A program made the position numbers and the translations under genes. The notes under the pieces were generated by a model. The model made no database searches and was not told the DNA's origin. It saw only the letters and a program-made list of their open reading frames with translations. This document shows positions 28,382 to 37,786 of a stretch of 64,000 bases of DNA, in pieces (the stretch's first letter is position 1; each line of letters begins with the position of its first letter). Source of the stretch: Cysteiniphilum marinum (lineage in GTDB: Bacteria; Pseudomonadota; Gammaproteobacteria; Francisellales; Francisellaceae); assembly GCF_014857925.1 (NCBI RefSeq), contig NZ_JACYVZ010000001.1:124001-188000 (forward strand). The letters are read 5' to 3'.

Positions 28382-29323
28382 ATGATGTTTGGTTATATTA
28401 TTCGACGCTTAGGTGGTGCCATCCCCACACTATTTGTGGTGGTGCTTATTAGCTTTTTGATGGTGCATATGACACCAGGTGATCCATTTGCAACAGAGCG
28501 TGCTTTGCCACCTGAAGTCTTGAAGCAGTTGCACCATCAATATCATTTAGATTTGCCTTTGTGGAAGCAGTTTTTTTACTATATTAATGATTTACTACAT
28601 GGTAATTTGGGTTATTCCTATAAATACCAAGGACAGTCTATCAATCAATTGGTTTTCCCTGATGGTGGGCAAGGTGGTTTTTGGGTGTCAGTGCAGTTGG
28701 GTATCTTTAGTATTATTTTGGCAAGTATTTTTGGCATTATTTTTGGCATTTTTTCCGCGCTAACACGTAACACAAAGTTGAGCTTTGTCGATCATATTAT
28801 TGGTGTTATTGCGATGCTTTTCATCTCAACACCGATTGTGGTGACAGCTCCCTTAGCCGTACTTATTTTTGCAGTGATTTTAGGCTTATTTCCAGCAGGT
28901 GGCTGGGGAAGTTGGAATGACTTGGTTTTACCGGTTATTGTCTTGGCAATTCCTTATATTGCGATTATCACGCAAATCACAAGAAGTAGTTTGATTGAGA
29001 TATTAAGCTCGCCATTTATTCGTACGGCAAAAGCCAAAGGGCTTTCAATGCCGCGCATTGTTTGGAAGCATGCTTTAAAGCCATCATTAATGCCTGTGGT
29101 ATCATTCTTAGGTCCTGCAGTGGCTGGGATCTTAACAGGATCAGTGGTCGTTGAAACGGTATTTACCATTCCTGGTATTGGCGTGCAAGTGGTGCAAGGG
29201 GCAACAAACCGCGATTACAATCTAGTATTAGCATTAACGATTATCTATAGCTTATTAGTGATCTTATTTAACTTGGTCGTTGATATTGTTTATGCCTTTT
29301 TAGATCCAAAAATTCGTTATTAG
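28382..29323 (+). CDS. oppB: Oligopeptide ABC transporter permease OppB
   Basis: 313 residues, six membrane segments. N-terminal MFGYIIRRLGGAIPTLFVVV is typical of OppB/DppB, with MTPGDPF in the periplasmic part. The EAA loop RTAKAKGLSMPRIVWKHALK (about residue 218) docks the ATPase. Forms the channel with OppC. Ribosome site GGGAG; oppC follows 13 bases after the stop. Confidence 0.96.
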   Translation: MMFGYIIRRLGGAIPTLFVVVLISFLMVHMTPGDPFATERALPPEVLKQLHHQYHLDLPLWKQFFYYINDLLHGNLGYSYKYQGQSINQLVFPDGGQGGFWVSVQLGIFSIILASIFGIIFGIFSALTRNTKLSFVDHIIGVIAMLFISTPIVVTAPLAVLIFAVILGLFPAGGWGSWNDLVLPVIVLAIPYIAIITQITRSSLIEILSSPFIRTAKAKGLSMPRIVWKHALKPSLMPVVSFLGPAVAGILTGSVVVETVFTIPGIGVQVVQGATNRDYNLVLALTIIYSLLVILFNLVVDIVYAFLDPKIRY

Positions 29324-29336
29324 AGAGAGGTGAAAA

Positions 29337-30272
29337 ATGGCAAAGAGTTTCACAATTGAACAAAAAAAGAAGAATGCAAACTTTCTGGAAGAGGTTGCCA
29401 ATACCTCGCATGAACAAGCCTTTAAAGGTCGCAGTTTATACTATGATGCGTGGATGCGTTTTAAGAAAAATAAAATTGCGATGATCAGTCTCGTCATATT
29501 ACTGTTGATTGTTTTGGCAGTAGTGATATTACCGTGGGTTTCACCATATACCTATGCCTATCAAAACTTGCTTGAAGTCTATCAAGCACCTAGTGCCACT
29601 CATTGGTTTGGCACGGATAGTTTAGGACGTGATGTCTTTACACGAGTGATGGTTGGTGGGCGCGTGACCCTTGAGATTGGCTTGGTAGCGACACTGGTTA
29701 GTGTGATTATTGGTACATTAGTTGGTGCTACTGCTGGGTTTTTTGGTGGGAAAATCGATAATATCTTAATGCGTATTGTCGATGTGCTTTATGGTTTACC
29801 TTTTATGTTTTTTGCCATTTTGTTGGTGACTTTATTTGGTAGAAACTTTGTATTGGTATTTATTGCCATTGGTGCGGTCAGTTGGTTGGATATGGCGCGT
29901 GTCGTGCGTGGACAGACGTTAGGTTTAAAAAGCAAAGAATTTATCGAAGCGGCTTATGTTTGTGGTGTCAGTGAAAGAGTGATTATCACACGTCACATTG
30001 TTAGAAACCTTATTGGTATCATTGCTGTTTATATTACGCTAACGGTACCAGTTGTCATTATGACGGCGGCATTCTTAAGCTTCTTAGGTCTGGGTGTTCA
30101 ACCACCAATGACTGACTGGGGTGGACTCATTAGCGATGGTGTACAAGTGATTGCCTTTAATTATTGGTGGGTATTGGTAATTCCATCAATTTTCTTAACG
30201 GTTACCTTATTATGCTTTAATTTCGTCGGTAATGGTTTACGAGATGCGCTTGATCCGCGCGAGCATCGCTAG
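29337..30272 (+). CDS. oppC: Oligopeptide ABC transporter permease OppC
   Basis: 311 residues. OppC_N segment (SLYYDAWMRFKKNKIAMISL) followed by five more membrane segments; GTDSLGRDVFTRVMVGGRVTL in the first periplasmic loop, and the EAA loop FIEAAYVCGVSERVIITRHI (about residue 200). Partner of OppB in the inner-membrane channel. oppD follows after 8 bases behind an AGGAGG ribosome site. Confidence 0.96.
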   Translation: MAKSFTIEQKKKNANFLEEVANTSHEQAFKGRSLYYDAWMRFKKNKIAMISLVILLLIVLAVVILPWVSPYTYAYQNLLEVYQAPSATHWFGTDSLGRDVFTRVMVGGRVTLEIGLVATLVSVIIGTLVGATAGFFGGKIDNILMRIVDVLYGLPFMFFAILLVTLFGRNFVLVFIAIGAVSWLDMARVVRGQTLGLKSKEFIEAAYVCGVSERVIITRHIVRNLIGIIAVYITLTVPVVIMTAAFLSFLGLGVQPPMTDWGGLISDGVQVIAFNYWWVLVIPSIFLTVTLLCFNFVGNGLRDALDPREHR

Positions 30273-30280
30273 GAGGAAAT

Positions 30281-31279
30281 ATGTCACTATTAGAAGTAAA
30301 AGACTTAGAAGTAAAATTTAAAACCAATGATGGATTGGTTAGTGCGGTTAATAAAATTAACTTTAGTTTAGATCAAGGCGAAACTTTAGGAATTGTTGGT
30401 GAATCAGGCTCTGGCAAAAGCCAAACGGTATTGGCATTGATGGGACTATCGGCATCTAATGCCGTGATTTCAGGTTCTGCTAAATTTAATGGCAAAGAGT
30501 TGGTAGGTATGCCAACAAATGAATTAAATAAGATTCGTGGTGATCAAATATCAATGATTTTCCAAGATCCTATGACCTCACTGAATCCGTATATTACGGT
30601 TGAAAAACAACTATCAGAGACATTGATGATTCATCGCAATTGCTCAAAATCTGATGCAGCTAAAAAAGCCATAGAGATGCTTGACGCAGTACATATTCCA
30701 GATGCTAAGAATCGTGTAAAGCTCTACCCACATGAGTTTTCAGGTGGCATGCGTCAACGGGTGATGATTGCGATGGCGCTGATGTGCCGTCCAAAACTTT
30801 TGATCGCTGATGAGCCGACAACGGCATTAGATGTAACGGTGCAAGCACAGATTCTAAAGCTATTAAAAGAGCTGCAAAATGAGTTTCATATGGCAACGAT
30901 CTTAATTACGCATGATATTGGTGTTGTTGCTGGAGCTTGTGATCGTGTAATGGTGATGTATGGTGGATCGCCTGTGGAGTCGGCGAATATTGATGATTTA
31001 TTTAAGCGCAATCATCATCCGTATACCAAAGGCTTAATGGCAGCTACACCACGCGTTGATATCCCAAGTGCACGTTTGCAAGCTATTCCTGGAGAGCCAC
31101 CTGATTTATCTAATTTGCCACAGGGTTGCGCTTTTCAACCACGTTGTGATTTTGCATTGCAAAATTGTTTGACGCATAAACCAAAGCTTGAGAATTATGT
31201 GAAAAATGCAAAAGATAATAGCCATTTAGTCGCGTGCTTTTATGCCAAACAACAAATGGAGGCAATGAACCATGCTTAG
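30281..31279 (+). CDS. oppD: Oligopeptide ABC transporter ATPase OppD
   Basis: 332 residues. Walker A GESGSGKSQT (about residue 41), Q-loop IFQDPMTSLNP, signature FSGGMRQRVMIAMAL (about 150), Walker B LLIADEPTTALD, H-loop THDIG, and the oligopeptide/dipeptide C-terminal domain with the four-cysteine cluster (GCAFQPRCDFALQNC plus VACF) that can hold an Fe-S cluster. Overlaps oppF by 8 bases. Confidence 0.96.
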   Translation: MSLLEVKDLEVKFKTNDGLVSAVNKINFSLDQGETLGIVGESGSGKSQTVLALMGLSASNAVISGSAKFNGKELVGMPTNELNKIRGDQISMIFQDPMTSLNPYITVEKQLSETLMIHRNCSKSDAAKKAIEMLDAVHIPDAKNRVKLYPHEFSGGMRQRVMIAMALMCRPKLLIADEPTTALDVTVQAQILKLLKELQNEFHMATILITHDIGVVAGACDRVMVMYGGSPVESANIDDLFKRNHHPYTKGLMAATPRVDIPSARLQAIPGEPPDLSNLPQGCAFQPRCDFALQNCLTHKPKLENYVKNAKDNSHLVACFYAKQQMEAMNHA

Positions 31280-32267
31280 TAATGAGACTGTTTTAAATAT
31301 AGAAAATCTGAAAGTTCATTTTCCACTGAAGAAATCATGGCCTTGGCAAGAAACGCGCTTTGTTAAAGCGGTGGATGGTGTATCATTTGATGTTAAGAAA
31401 GGTGAAACCTTAGGTATCGTGGGAGAATCAGGCTGTGGTAAATCAACATTGATTCGCGCGGTGGTTGGCTTAGTCAATGCAACAGAGGGTAAAGTGGTAT
31501 GGGCAGGTAAAGACTTAACCGCATTGAAACATAAAAAATCATGGCAGCCTGTTAGAAAAGAGATTCAAATGATATTTCAGGATCCATTTGCTTCCCTTAA
31601 TCCACGCATTACCATTGGTAATATCATTGCTGAACCATTAAAAGTGCATGAACCTAAGCTATCAAAAGAAGAGCGGCGCAAGCGTGTTGAAGAGATGATG
31701 CGTATGGTTGGCTTATCGCCAAAACATATCAATCGCTATCCCCATCAATTCTCTGGTGGACAGTGTCAGCGCGTAGGTATTGCGCGTGCGTTAATTTTGA
31801 AGCCATCAATTTTGGTATGTGACGAACCTGTCAGCGCATTGGATGTATCGATTCAAGCGCAAGTAGTGAATTTATTAAAAGAATTACAACAGACACTAGG
31901 CTTGACGATTTTATTTATTGCACACAACTTAAGTGTGGTTAAGCATATTTCAGATCGCATTATGGTGATGTATTTAGGCAATTTAATGGAAGTTGGTGAA
32001 TCAAAAGCGTTATGTGATTATCCGACACACCCTTACACCAAAGCGTTATTATCAGCGGTGCCGTTGCCTGATCCAGTACTTGAGCGTGAGAAAAAAATTC
32101 AGATTTTGGAGGGAGACTTACCTTCACCGATTAATCCACCGTCAGGGTGCGTGTTTCGTACGCGTTGCCCACAGGCGGATGAAACATGTTCCAAAGACAA
32201 ACCGCAGTTATATACGTTGTCAGATGAGCGCAAAGCAGCATGTATAAAATTACACGTTAAACAGTGA
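31272..32267 (+). CDS. oppF: Oligopeptide ABC transporter ATPase OppF
   Basis: 331 residues. Walker A GESGCGKSTL, Q-loop IFQDPFASLNPR, signature FSGGQCQRVGIARAL, Walker B ILVCDEPVSALD, H-loop AHNLS, and the C-terminal domain with GCVFRTRCPQADETC. Second ATPase of the OppDF heterodimer. Followed 42 bases later by another binding-protein gene, so the two trailing oppA copies are probably on the same mRNA. Confidence 0.96.
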   Translation: MLSNETVLNIENLKVHFPLKKSWPWQETRFVKAVDGVSFDVKKGETLGIVGESGCGKSTLIRAVVGLVNATEGKVVWAGKDLTALKHKKSWQPVRKEIQMIFQDPFASLNPRITIGNIIAEPLKVHEPKLSKEERRKRVEEMMRMVGLSPKHINRYPHQFSGGQCQRVGIARALILKPSILVCDEPVSALDVSIQAQVVNLLKELQQTLGLTILFIAHNLSVVKHISDRIMVMYLGNLMEVGESKALCDYPTHPYTKALLSAVPLPDPVLEREKKIQILEGDLPSPINPPSGCVFRTRCPQADETCSKDKPQLYTLSDERKAACIKLHVKQ

Positions 32268-32309
32268 AACTTAAGAAGCTAAAACAAAATAAGGAGTGCA
32301 ATAGTTAAT

Positions 32310-33968
32310 ATGAAGGGATCAAAAAAGATATTAGTATTGGGTTTAACATTGGCATTGGCTGCATTGTCTGGTTGTGGAGGGAATAGCACGCAAACGACAG
32401 ATTCAGATAGGGCGCCAAAAGGTAAAGATACCTTGATTGTTGGGGTGGGTACTGGCGTGCCAACCTTAGATCCACAACTTGTTAATGATACAACTTCAGG
32501 GCGTGTTGTCGATGATTTATTTGAAGGCTTAACTACTGAAAATCAGTCAAATAAAGCGGTTCCAGGTGTGGCCAAATCGTGGGATATATCTAAAGATGGT
32601 ACCGTATATACCTTTCACTTACGCGATAATGCTAAATGGTCAAATGGTAAACCAGTCACTGCTGAGGATTTCGTTTTCTCATTAAGACGTGCTGTAACAC
32701 CTGAAACAGCTGCACCTAATAACACCATGCTTAATGTGATCAAAGGCGCACAAGCAATTATGGATAATAAGGCAAAAGCCGATACTTTGGGCGTTAAAGC
32801 ATTAGATGATTCTACACTTCAAATTACCCTAGCGCACCCTTTGGCATACTTTCCAGCAATTTTAGCAAATCCAGTGGCTTATCCTGTCTATCCTCCATTA
32901 GTTAAAGAGGATCCAAAAGGTTGGGCACAAGCGGGTAAGATGATTAGCAATGGCGCTTATGAGCTTAAAGAGTGGATTCCAAATGGACATATTTTAGCAC
33001 TCAAAAATCCGAACTATTGGGATGCGTCAAATGTTAAAATCGATAAAGTTCGCTATCTACCAATTAATAACCCAACGGATGAGCTTAATCGTTATAAGGC
33101 AGGACAGATGGATATTACTTGGACATTGCCCGATGGATTAAGTGCTGATCAGTATCGCCAACAGTTTGGCTCACAATTTGTTGATGTCACACAATTAGGT
33201 GCATATTACTATTGGTTTAATACCAATGCCAAGGGCGTTGATAAACTGGAAGTGCGCAAAGCACTAACAATGACAGTCAATCGCAAGGCAATTATTGATG
33301 CGATTTTGAAAATGGGGCAAACGCCTTTATATAGCATTGTGCCGCAAGGTATCCAAGGTGGTATTTATGATAATGTCTATAAAGATGTGCCAAGCTATAG
33401 CTGGGTCAATAAACCGATGGCAGAACGCGATCAAATTGCCAAAGGTTTATTAGAGAAAGCAGGGTATTCTGATACAAATCCATTGAATTTGACAATTAGC
33501 TATAACACATTGCCAACACATCAGAAAATTGCTGAAGCGATTACGCAAATGTGGAAGCAGGCTTTTGGTGGTATGGTGAGTGTTAAAGTGCAAAATGAAG
33601 AGTGGAAGGTTTATCTGCAAACCTTACAACAACAAAACTACCAAATTGGACGTTTTGCATGGATTGCTGATTTTAATGCAGCAAGTAATTTTGTTGATAT
33701 GTTTTTATGTAATAGCCCGAATAATAATGCAGGATTCTGTAACAAAGCATTAGATAAAGAATATCAGCTGGGTATGTATGCACCAACACAAGCACAATTT
33801 GATTCGCATATGAAAAAAGCGATTGAGATTGCGATGGCGGGGTATTACTCTTTGCCATTGTATAATTACACATATTATCGTTTGGTAAAACCATATATTG
33901 GTGGCTATGATCCAGAAAATAACCATATGGATCATGTGTACTCAAAGTGGATGTATTTTAAAAAGTAA
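32310..33968 (+). CDS. oppA: Oligopeptide-binding lipoprotein, second copy
   Basis: 552 residues. Lipobox LAALSGCGG. Family 5 binding fold: VPTLDPQLVNDTTSGRV, VPGVAKSWDISKDG, FHLRDNAKWSNGKPVTAEDF, SNGAYELKEWIPNG and the tail GGYDPENNHMDHVYSKWMYF. It resembles the third copy more than the first. With one set of OppBCDF and three receptors, this one probably widens peptide range (the family binds MppA/OppA-type ligands). Ribosome site AAGGAG. Confidence 0.92.
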   Translation: MKGSKKILVLGLTLALAALSGCGGNSTQTTDSDRAPKGKDTLIVGVGTGVPTLDPQLVNDTTSGRVVDDLFEGLTTENQSNKAVPGVAKSWDISKDGTVYTFHLRDNAKWSNGKPVTAEDFVFSLRRAVTPETAAPNNTMLNVIKGAQAIMDNKAKADTLGVKALDDSTLQITLAHPLAYFPAILANPVAYPVYPPLVKEDPKGWAQAGKMISNGAYELKEWIPNGHILALKNPNYWDASNVKIDKVRYLPINNPTDELNRYKAGQMDITWTLPDGLSADQYRQQFGSQFVDVTQLGAYYYWFNTNAKGVDKLEVRKALTMTVNRKAIIDAILKMGQTPLYSIVPQGIQGGIYDNVYKDVPSYSWVNKPMAERDQIAKGLLEKAGYSDTNPLNLTISYNTLPTHQKIAEAITQMWKQAFGGMVSVKVQNEEWKVYLQTLQQQNYQIGRFAWIADFNAASNFVDMFLCNSPNNNAGFCNKALDKEYQLGMYAPTQAQFDSHMKKAIEIAMAGYYSLPLYNYTYYRLVKPYIGGYDPENNHMDHVYSKWMYFKK

Positions 33969-34064
33969 AATTTATATTAGGATTTGTAATGAGTGAAATA
34001 GCAAAGATAAATAAAAAAGAGGTTTATATAGAGTAAACAACAACCAATCATGAGGGAGGAAGAT

Positions 34065-35762
34065 ATGAAAATCAAAAAACTACTGCTATGCATGTCGCTA
34101 GGTGCTATGGCTGTGACAATGAGTGCATGCTCAAAATCACAGAAAGCAAAAGACGACAGTGGACAAGCAGCAACGACAACACAGCAGCAAGCATCACAAA
34201 AAGACCAAGTCTTAACGGTTGGTGTCGGTGCTGCTGTACCAACACTTGATCCAGGGATTTTATCTGATGTCAGTTCAATGCGTGTTGTGAATGACTTATA
34301 TGAAGGCTTGGTGATGCTTAACCAAAAGGATGAAATTGTGCCTGGTGTCGCTAAATCTTGGGATATCTCAGCAGATGGCAAAACCTATACATTTCATTTG
34401 CGTCATGATGCTAAGTGGTCAAATGGTGATCCAGTGACTGCTGAGAATTTTGTCTATGCATTTAGACGAAACTTAAACCCAGAAGTACCTAATGTCTTTA
34501 ATACGATGTTTAAGGCAATTGTGGGTGCACCAGCTATTATTAATGGCAAGTCAAAAGACTTTACGACGCTCGGTGTAAAAGCTTTAGATAACTATACTTT
34601 GCAAATTAGTTTGTCACATCCACAGCCTTATTTCTTGCAGTTAATGCTGTTAACGTCAAGTTATCCATTACATCAAGCAGAAATTAAAAAATATGGTAAA
34701 GGCTGGGCGCAACCAGGTAAAATGGTCACCAATGGCGCTTATATGCTTAAAGAGTGGATTCCAAATGGTCACTTGCTTGCGGTTAAAAATCCGCATTATT
34801 GGGATAAAAAAGATGTGGCTATTAAAACAGTCAAATATTTACCAATCGTTGATTTATCAACTGAATATGCACAATTCCAATCCGGTAATCTAGACATGAC
34901 CTGGGATGTGCCAAATGGTCAAAATATTGAATATTATGCCAAGAAATATGGCGATCAATTACAGCATAATACAATGCTTGGCAATGAGTACTTCTGGTTT
35001 AACTTTAAGAATCCTGATTTTGCTAAAGTCGATGTACGTAAAGCGTTAACCATTGTTGTTGATCGTAAGGCGTTGGTTGAGAATGTCACGAAAAAAGGTG
35101 AAACACCATCGTATAGTGTATTACCAGACGGTGTTCAAGGTGGTTTATACAAAGACCTTTATAAAACCATGCCAAGTTATAACTGGGTAAGTCAAGATAT
35201 GCAAACACGCCAAAAAGAGGCCAGAGCATTGCTTGAAAAAGCAGGTTACTCAGCAGAGCATCCACTTAAGTTTACATTGACATATGACACATCGCCGTGG
35301 AAAAAATCATTTGTGCTTGCTGTGGTTGGCATGTGGCAACAAGCGTTTGGTAATCTCATCGATATATCATTGGAAAATCAAGAATGGAAAGTCTTTTTAC
35401 AAACCATGGATAAGCATCAATTTGATATTGGTCTTTTGGATTGGAAGGCTGACTATAATGATGCTAGCGACTGGGTTGAATTGATTACCTGTGGCAGTGG
35501 TAACAACTATGGTCAATCGTGCAATCAGGAGGTAACACAAAACTTCAGAAAGGCAGTTAGTCAAAAAGATGAGCAAGCTGAGATACCTTATATGACCAAA
35601 GCGATAAAAGCGGCAATGAATGATTATATTATTCTGCCACTTTATAATTACTCGTATAATCACTTAATGAGCAAACGTATCGCTGGGTTCACTGCGAAAA
35701 ATGATCATATGAATATGATTCAATCAAAGTGGTTGTATTTTAAAGAAGATAACAAAAGTTAA
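34065..35762 (+). CDS. oppA: Oligopeptide-binding lipoprotein, third copy
   Basis: 565 residues from the ATG at 34065. The in-frame ATG at 34050 is followed by GAGGGAGGAAG, which is better read as the ribosome site of the second ATG. Lipobox VTMSACSK. Same fold landmarks as copy 2 (VPTLDPGILSDVSSMRV, FHLRHDAKWSNGDPVTAENF, TNGAYMLKEWIPNG, NDHMNMIQSKWLYF). The linker after the cysteine is rich in Gln/Thr/Ala. Last gene of the operon; a REP hairpin follows the stop. Confidence 0.92.
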   Translation: MKIKKLLLCMSLGAMAVTMSACSKSQKAKDDSGQAATTTQQQASQKDQVLTVGVGAAVPTLDPGILSDVSSMRVVNDLYEGLVMLNQKDEIVPGVAKSWDISADGKTYTFHLRHDAKWSNGDPVTAENFVYAFRRNLNPEVPNVFNTMFKAIVGAPAIINGKSKDFTTLGVKALDNYTLQISLSHPQPYFLQLMLLTSSYPLHQAEIKKYGKGWAQPGKMVTNGAYMLKEWIPNGHLLAVKNPHYWDKKDVAIKTVKYLPIVDLSTEYAQFQSGNLDMTWDVPNGQNIEYYAKKYGDQLQHNTMLGNEYFWFNFKNPDFAKVDVRKALTIVVDRKALVENVTKKGETPSYSVLPDGVQGGLYKDLYKTMPSYNWVSQDMQTRQKEARALLEKAGYSAEHPLKFTLTYDTSPWKKSFVLAVVGMWQQAFGNLIDISLENQEWKVFLQTMDKHQFDIGLLDWKADYNDASDWVELITCGSGNNYGQSCNQEVTQNFRKAVSQKDEQAEIPYMTKAIKAAMNDYIILPLYNYSYNHLMSKRIAGFTAKNDHMNMIQSKWLYFKEDNKS

Positions 35763-35773
35763 TAAAGACATCC

Positions 35774-35796
35774 GTAGGGGCATATTGCATATGCCC
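35774..35796 (+). repeat. REP palindrome (compensated variant)
   Basis: GTAG followed by GGGCATATTGCATATGCCC: the same 23-base REP as beside the RAYT gene, but with G changed to A and C to T at paired positions, so the stem is kept. It lies between the stops of oppA copy 3 and the convergent symporter, where a hairpin could stop both transcripts. Confidence 0.75.
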
Positions 35797-35803
35797 TGCA
35801 TTA

Positions 35804-37075
35804 TTATATTTTAGTTGTTCTATCAGTAATCACTGCTGTTGTCATCACGCCATTGACATTAGTGGCAGTGCGTCCCATATCAATAATCGGGTCAACGCCT
35901 TGCACAAGCGCGATAATATTAAATGGTAACCCAAGCGTTGCAAAGGTAACACCTGCTGCAATAAAGGCGGTTCCTGGGATGCCAGAGACACCCAATGAAG
36001 CAATCATATTAATCGCACCGACTAATAGAATGATTTGCCAAGTAATTGGCTCACCCATAATCGTTAAGGTCATGACAACAAGCATTGCTGGATAAATACC
36101 CGCGCAAGCATTCATACCGATTGTGGCACCTATGCTTGGTGTGAAGTTTGAAACACTTTCAGAGAGCTTTAAGCGATTGCCTAAGGCATCCATGGTTACC
36201 GGTAATGTGCCAAAGCTTGAACGTGTGGTAAAGGCAACCAGTAATGCACGCCAAACATTTTTATAATAATGAATGGGATTAACACCACTTAAGGTAATCA
36301 ATATAGTATGCATAATAATAACAATAAGCATGGCAATATACATTGCAGCAATAAAGTTGATCATCTGCATCAAAGTTGTTAATCCATGATCAAGTGTCAT
36401 TTGTGTCATCAATGCAAACACACCATAAGGTGTCAGAGCGATAATCATATTGGCAAGCTTTTTAGCAACAAAGAATGCTGAGTGAATAAAGCTAATAAAA
36501 GGAGCAGCGATTTCTTTTTCCTGTTGATGCAGCTTTAATGTAGCAAAGCCAATCAAAGCGGCAAAAATAACCACGGCAATGACATTGTTATCTGCCATTG
36601 CAGTCACTGGATTGCTCGGTAACATGCCGGTAATCGTATCCACAAGATTATGCGATTCAGGGGTGTTTAAAGCACCAGAGAATGACATGCCAAAGCCAAT
36701 ATGCATCCATGAGCCAACCAGTCCGCCAATAACTGCACTAACACCAGTAAGAATCAGAATAATAACAACCGCTTTTGTCACCATTTTAATCAGATAAGAT
36801 CCTTGATGATGACGCAGATTAACAATTGCATGGATAATTGCCGTTAACACCAGTGGGATAATTAACATCTTAAGTAAGCTAATATAAGTATCACTGATTA
36901 GATTTAGCAGGCTATGCAGGGTGTCATAACCACTGCTTTGATTTAATAGTCTCAAAACAATACCAAAGACAACACCAATGATTAAAGAGGCGACTGCACG
37001 AATGTTAAAACTGATTTTATAAAATTGTGCCAATGCTAATAGGATTAATATCAGCAGGGATATGGTTGTGATCAC
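35804..37075 (-). CDS. tcyP: Cation:dicarboxylate/amino-acid symporter, L-cystine (TcyP)-like
   Basis: 423 residues of the DAACS family, eight membrane segments plus re-entrant loops. The start (ISLLILILLALAQFYKISFN) and YISLLKMLIIPLVLTAIIHA resemble TcyP/YdjN cystine symporters rather than GltP. Family blocks: AFTTRSSFGTLPVTMDAL (the serine-rich loop), GATIGMNACAGIYPAML, and the C-terminal GVDPIIDMGRTATNV. It would bring cystine in with sodium or protons. Single gene, convergent with opp. The fine substrate is inferred. Confidence 0.75.
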   Translation of the reverse strand: MITTISLLILILLALAQFYKISFNIRAVASLIIGVVFGIVLRLLNQSSGYDTLHSLLNLISDTYISLLKMLIIPLVLTAIIHAIVNLRHHQGSYLIKMVTKAVVIILILTGVSAVIGGLVGSWMHIGFGMSFSGALNTPESHNLVDTITGMLPSNPVTAMADNNVIAVVIFAALIGFATLKLHQQEKEIAAPFISFIHSAFFVAKKLANMIIALTPYGVFALMTQMTLDHGLTTLMQMINFIAAMYIAMLIVIIMHTILITLSGVNPIHYYKNVWRALLVAFTTRSSFGTLPVTMDALGNRLKLSESVSNFTPSIGATIGMNACAGIYPAMLVVMTLTIMGEPITWQIILLVGAINMIASLGVSGIPGTAFIAAGVTFATLGLPFNIIALVQGVDPIIDMGRTATNVNGVMTTAVITDRTTKI

Positions 37076-37212
37076 GTAGTGGGCTCCGTATTTTTTGTAA
37101 AATGATAAAGATAATTATTAGATAATAATAGGCGAGTTGCTGGACGATAGCAAAACAAACAGTCGATATATTATTTATTAACTGTATAAGAAAAACTGAT
37201 TAATGAGATGAG

Positions 37213-37749
37213 TTAGTTATATGTGGTATCGATCGCTTGTTTGGCTTGACGATAGCGTTTGATATAACCAATTAACCGGCCAACAAATAGACCGCTACAT
37301 ATTCCTGAAACACCGAGACTAATAAGACTAAAATTAAATTGATAAGCAAGGGTTGGTTCTAATGCAAGCTTATAATTTACATCGTATTTACTGATAAAGA
37401 TGATGATCAATAATACAAAAGTAAACCAACCACCGTGAAAATGGATAGATTTGTTGTTGACCATCACATCGTATTTACCGTTTAAAGCAATAATGAACCC
37501 AACGCCAATGCCAATTAATATAGCAATAATCCAGATGAGAATATTAACCAACGTTAATGGAAATACGCTAACCAAGGTATCAAGTGATAGTAGCGTGAAA
37601 ATGATTGGAATAATAAAAAGTTTTGTCAGTGATACCGTGCGCGGCTTAGTGGCTTTGATGCCAATCACAAGACAGTAAATAAAAATCAGATAAACCCACC
37701 ATGGGGTATAAATAAGCATGTCCCAAAGACTGATTGTTACTGTATTCAT
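37213..37749 (-). CDS. DUF6622-like multi-pass membrane protein
   Basis: 178 residues. Five membrane segments; the start MNTVTISLWDMLIYTPWWVYLIFIYCLV and IGIKATKPRTVSL match a family of uncharacterised bacterial membrane proteins known as DUF6622, as far as can be judged by eye. No catalytic residues are apparent. Good ribosome site (GGAGAAAT). It sits 37 bases after the convergent-side lipoprotein gene on the same strand and may be co-transcribed with it. Confidence 0.6.
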   Translation of the reverse strand: MNTVTISLWDMLIYTPWWVYLIFIYCLVIGIKATKPRTVSLTKLFIIPIIFTLLSLDTLVSVFPLTLVNILIWIIAILIGIGVGFIIALNGKYDVMVNNKSIHFHGGWFTFVLLIIIFISKYDVNYKLALEPTLAYQFNFSLISLGVSGICSGLFVGRLIGYIKRYRQAKQAIDTTYN

Positions 37750-37786
37750 TAATATTTCTCCTTTAACTTATTTCACTTAATTCTAG

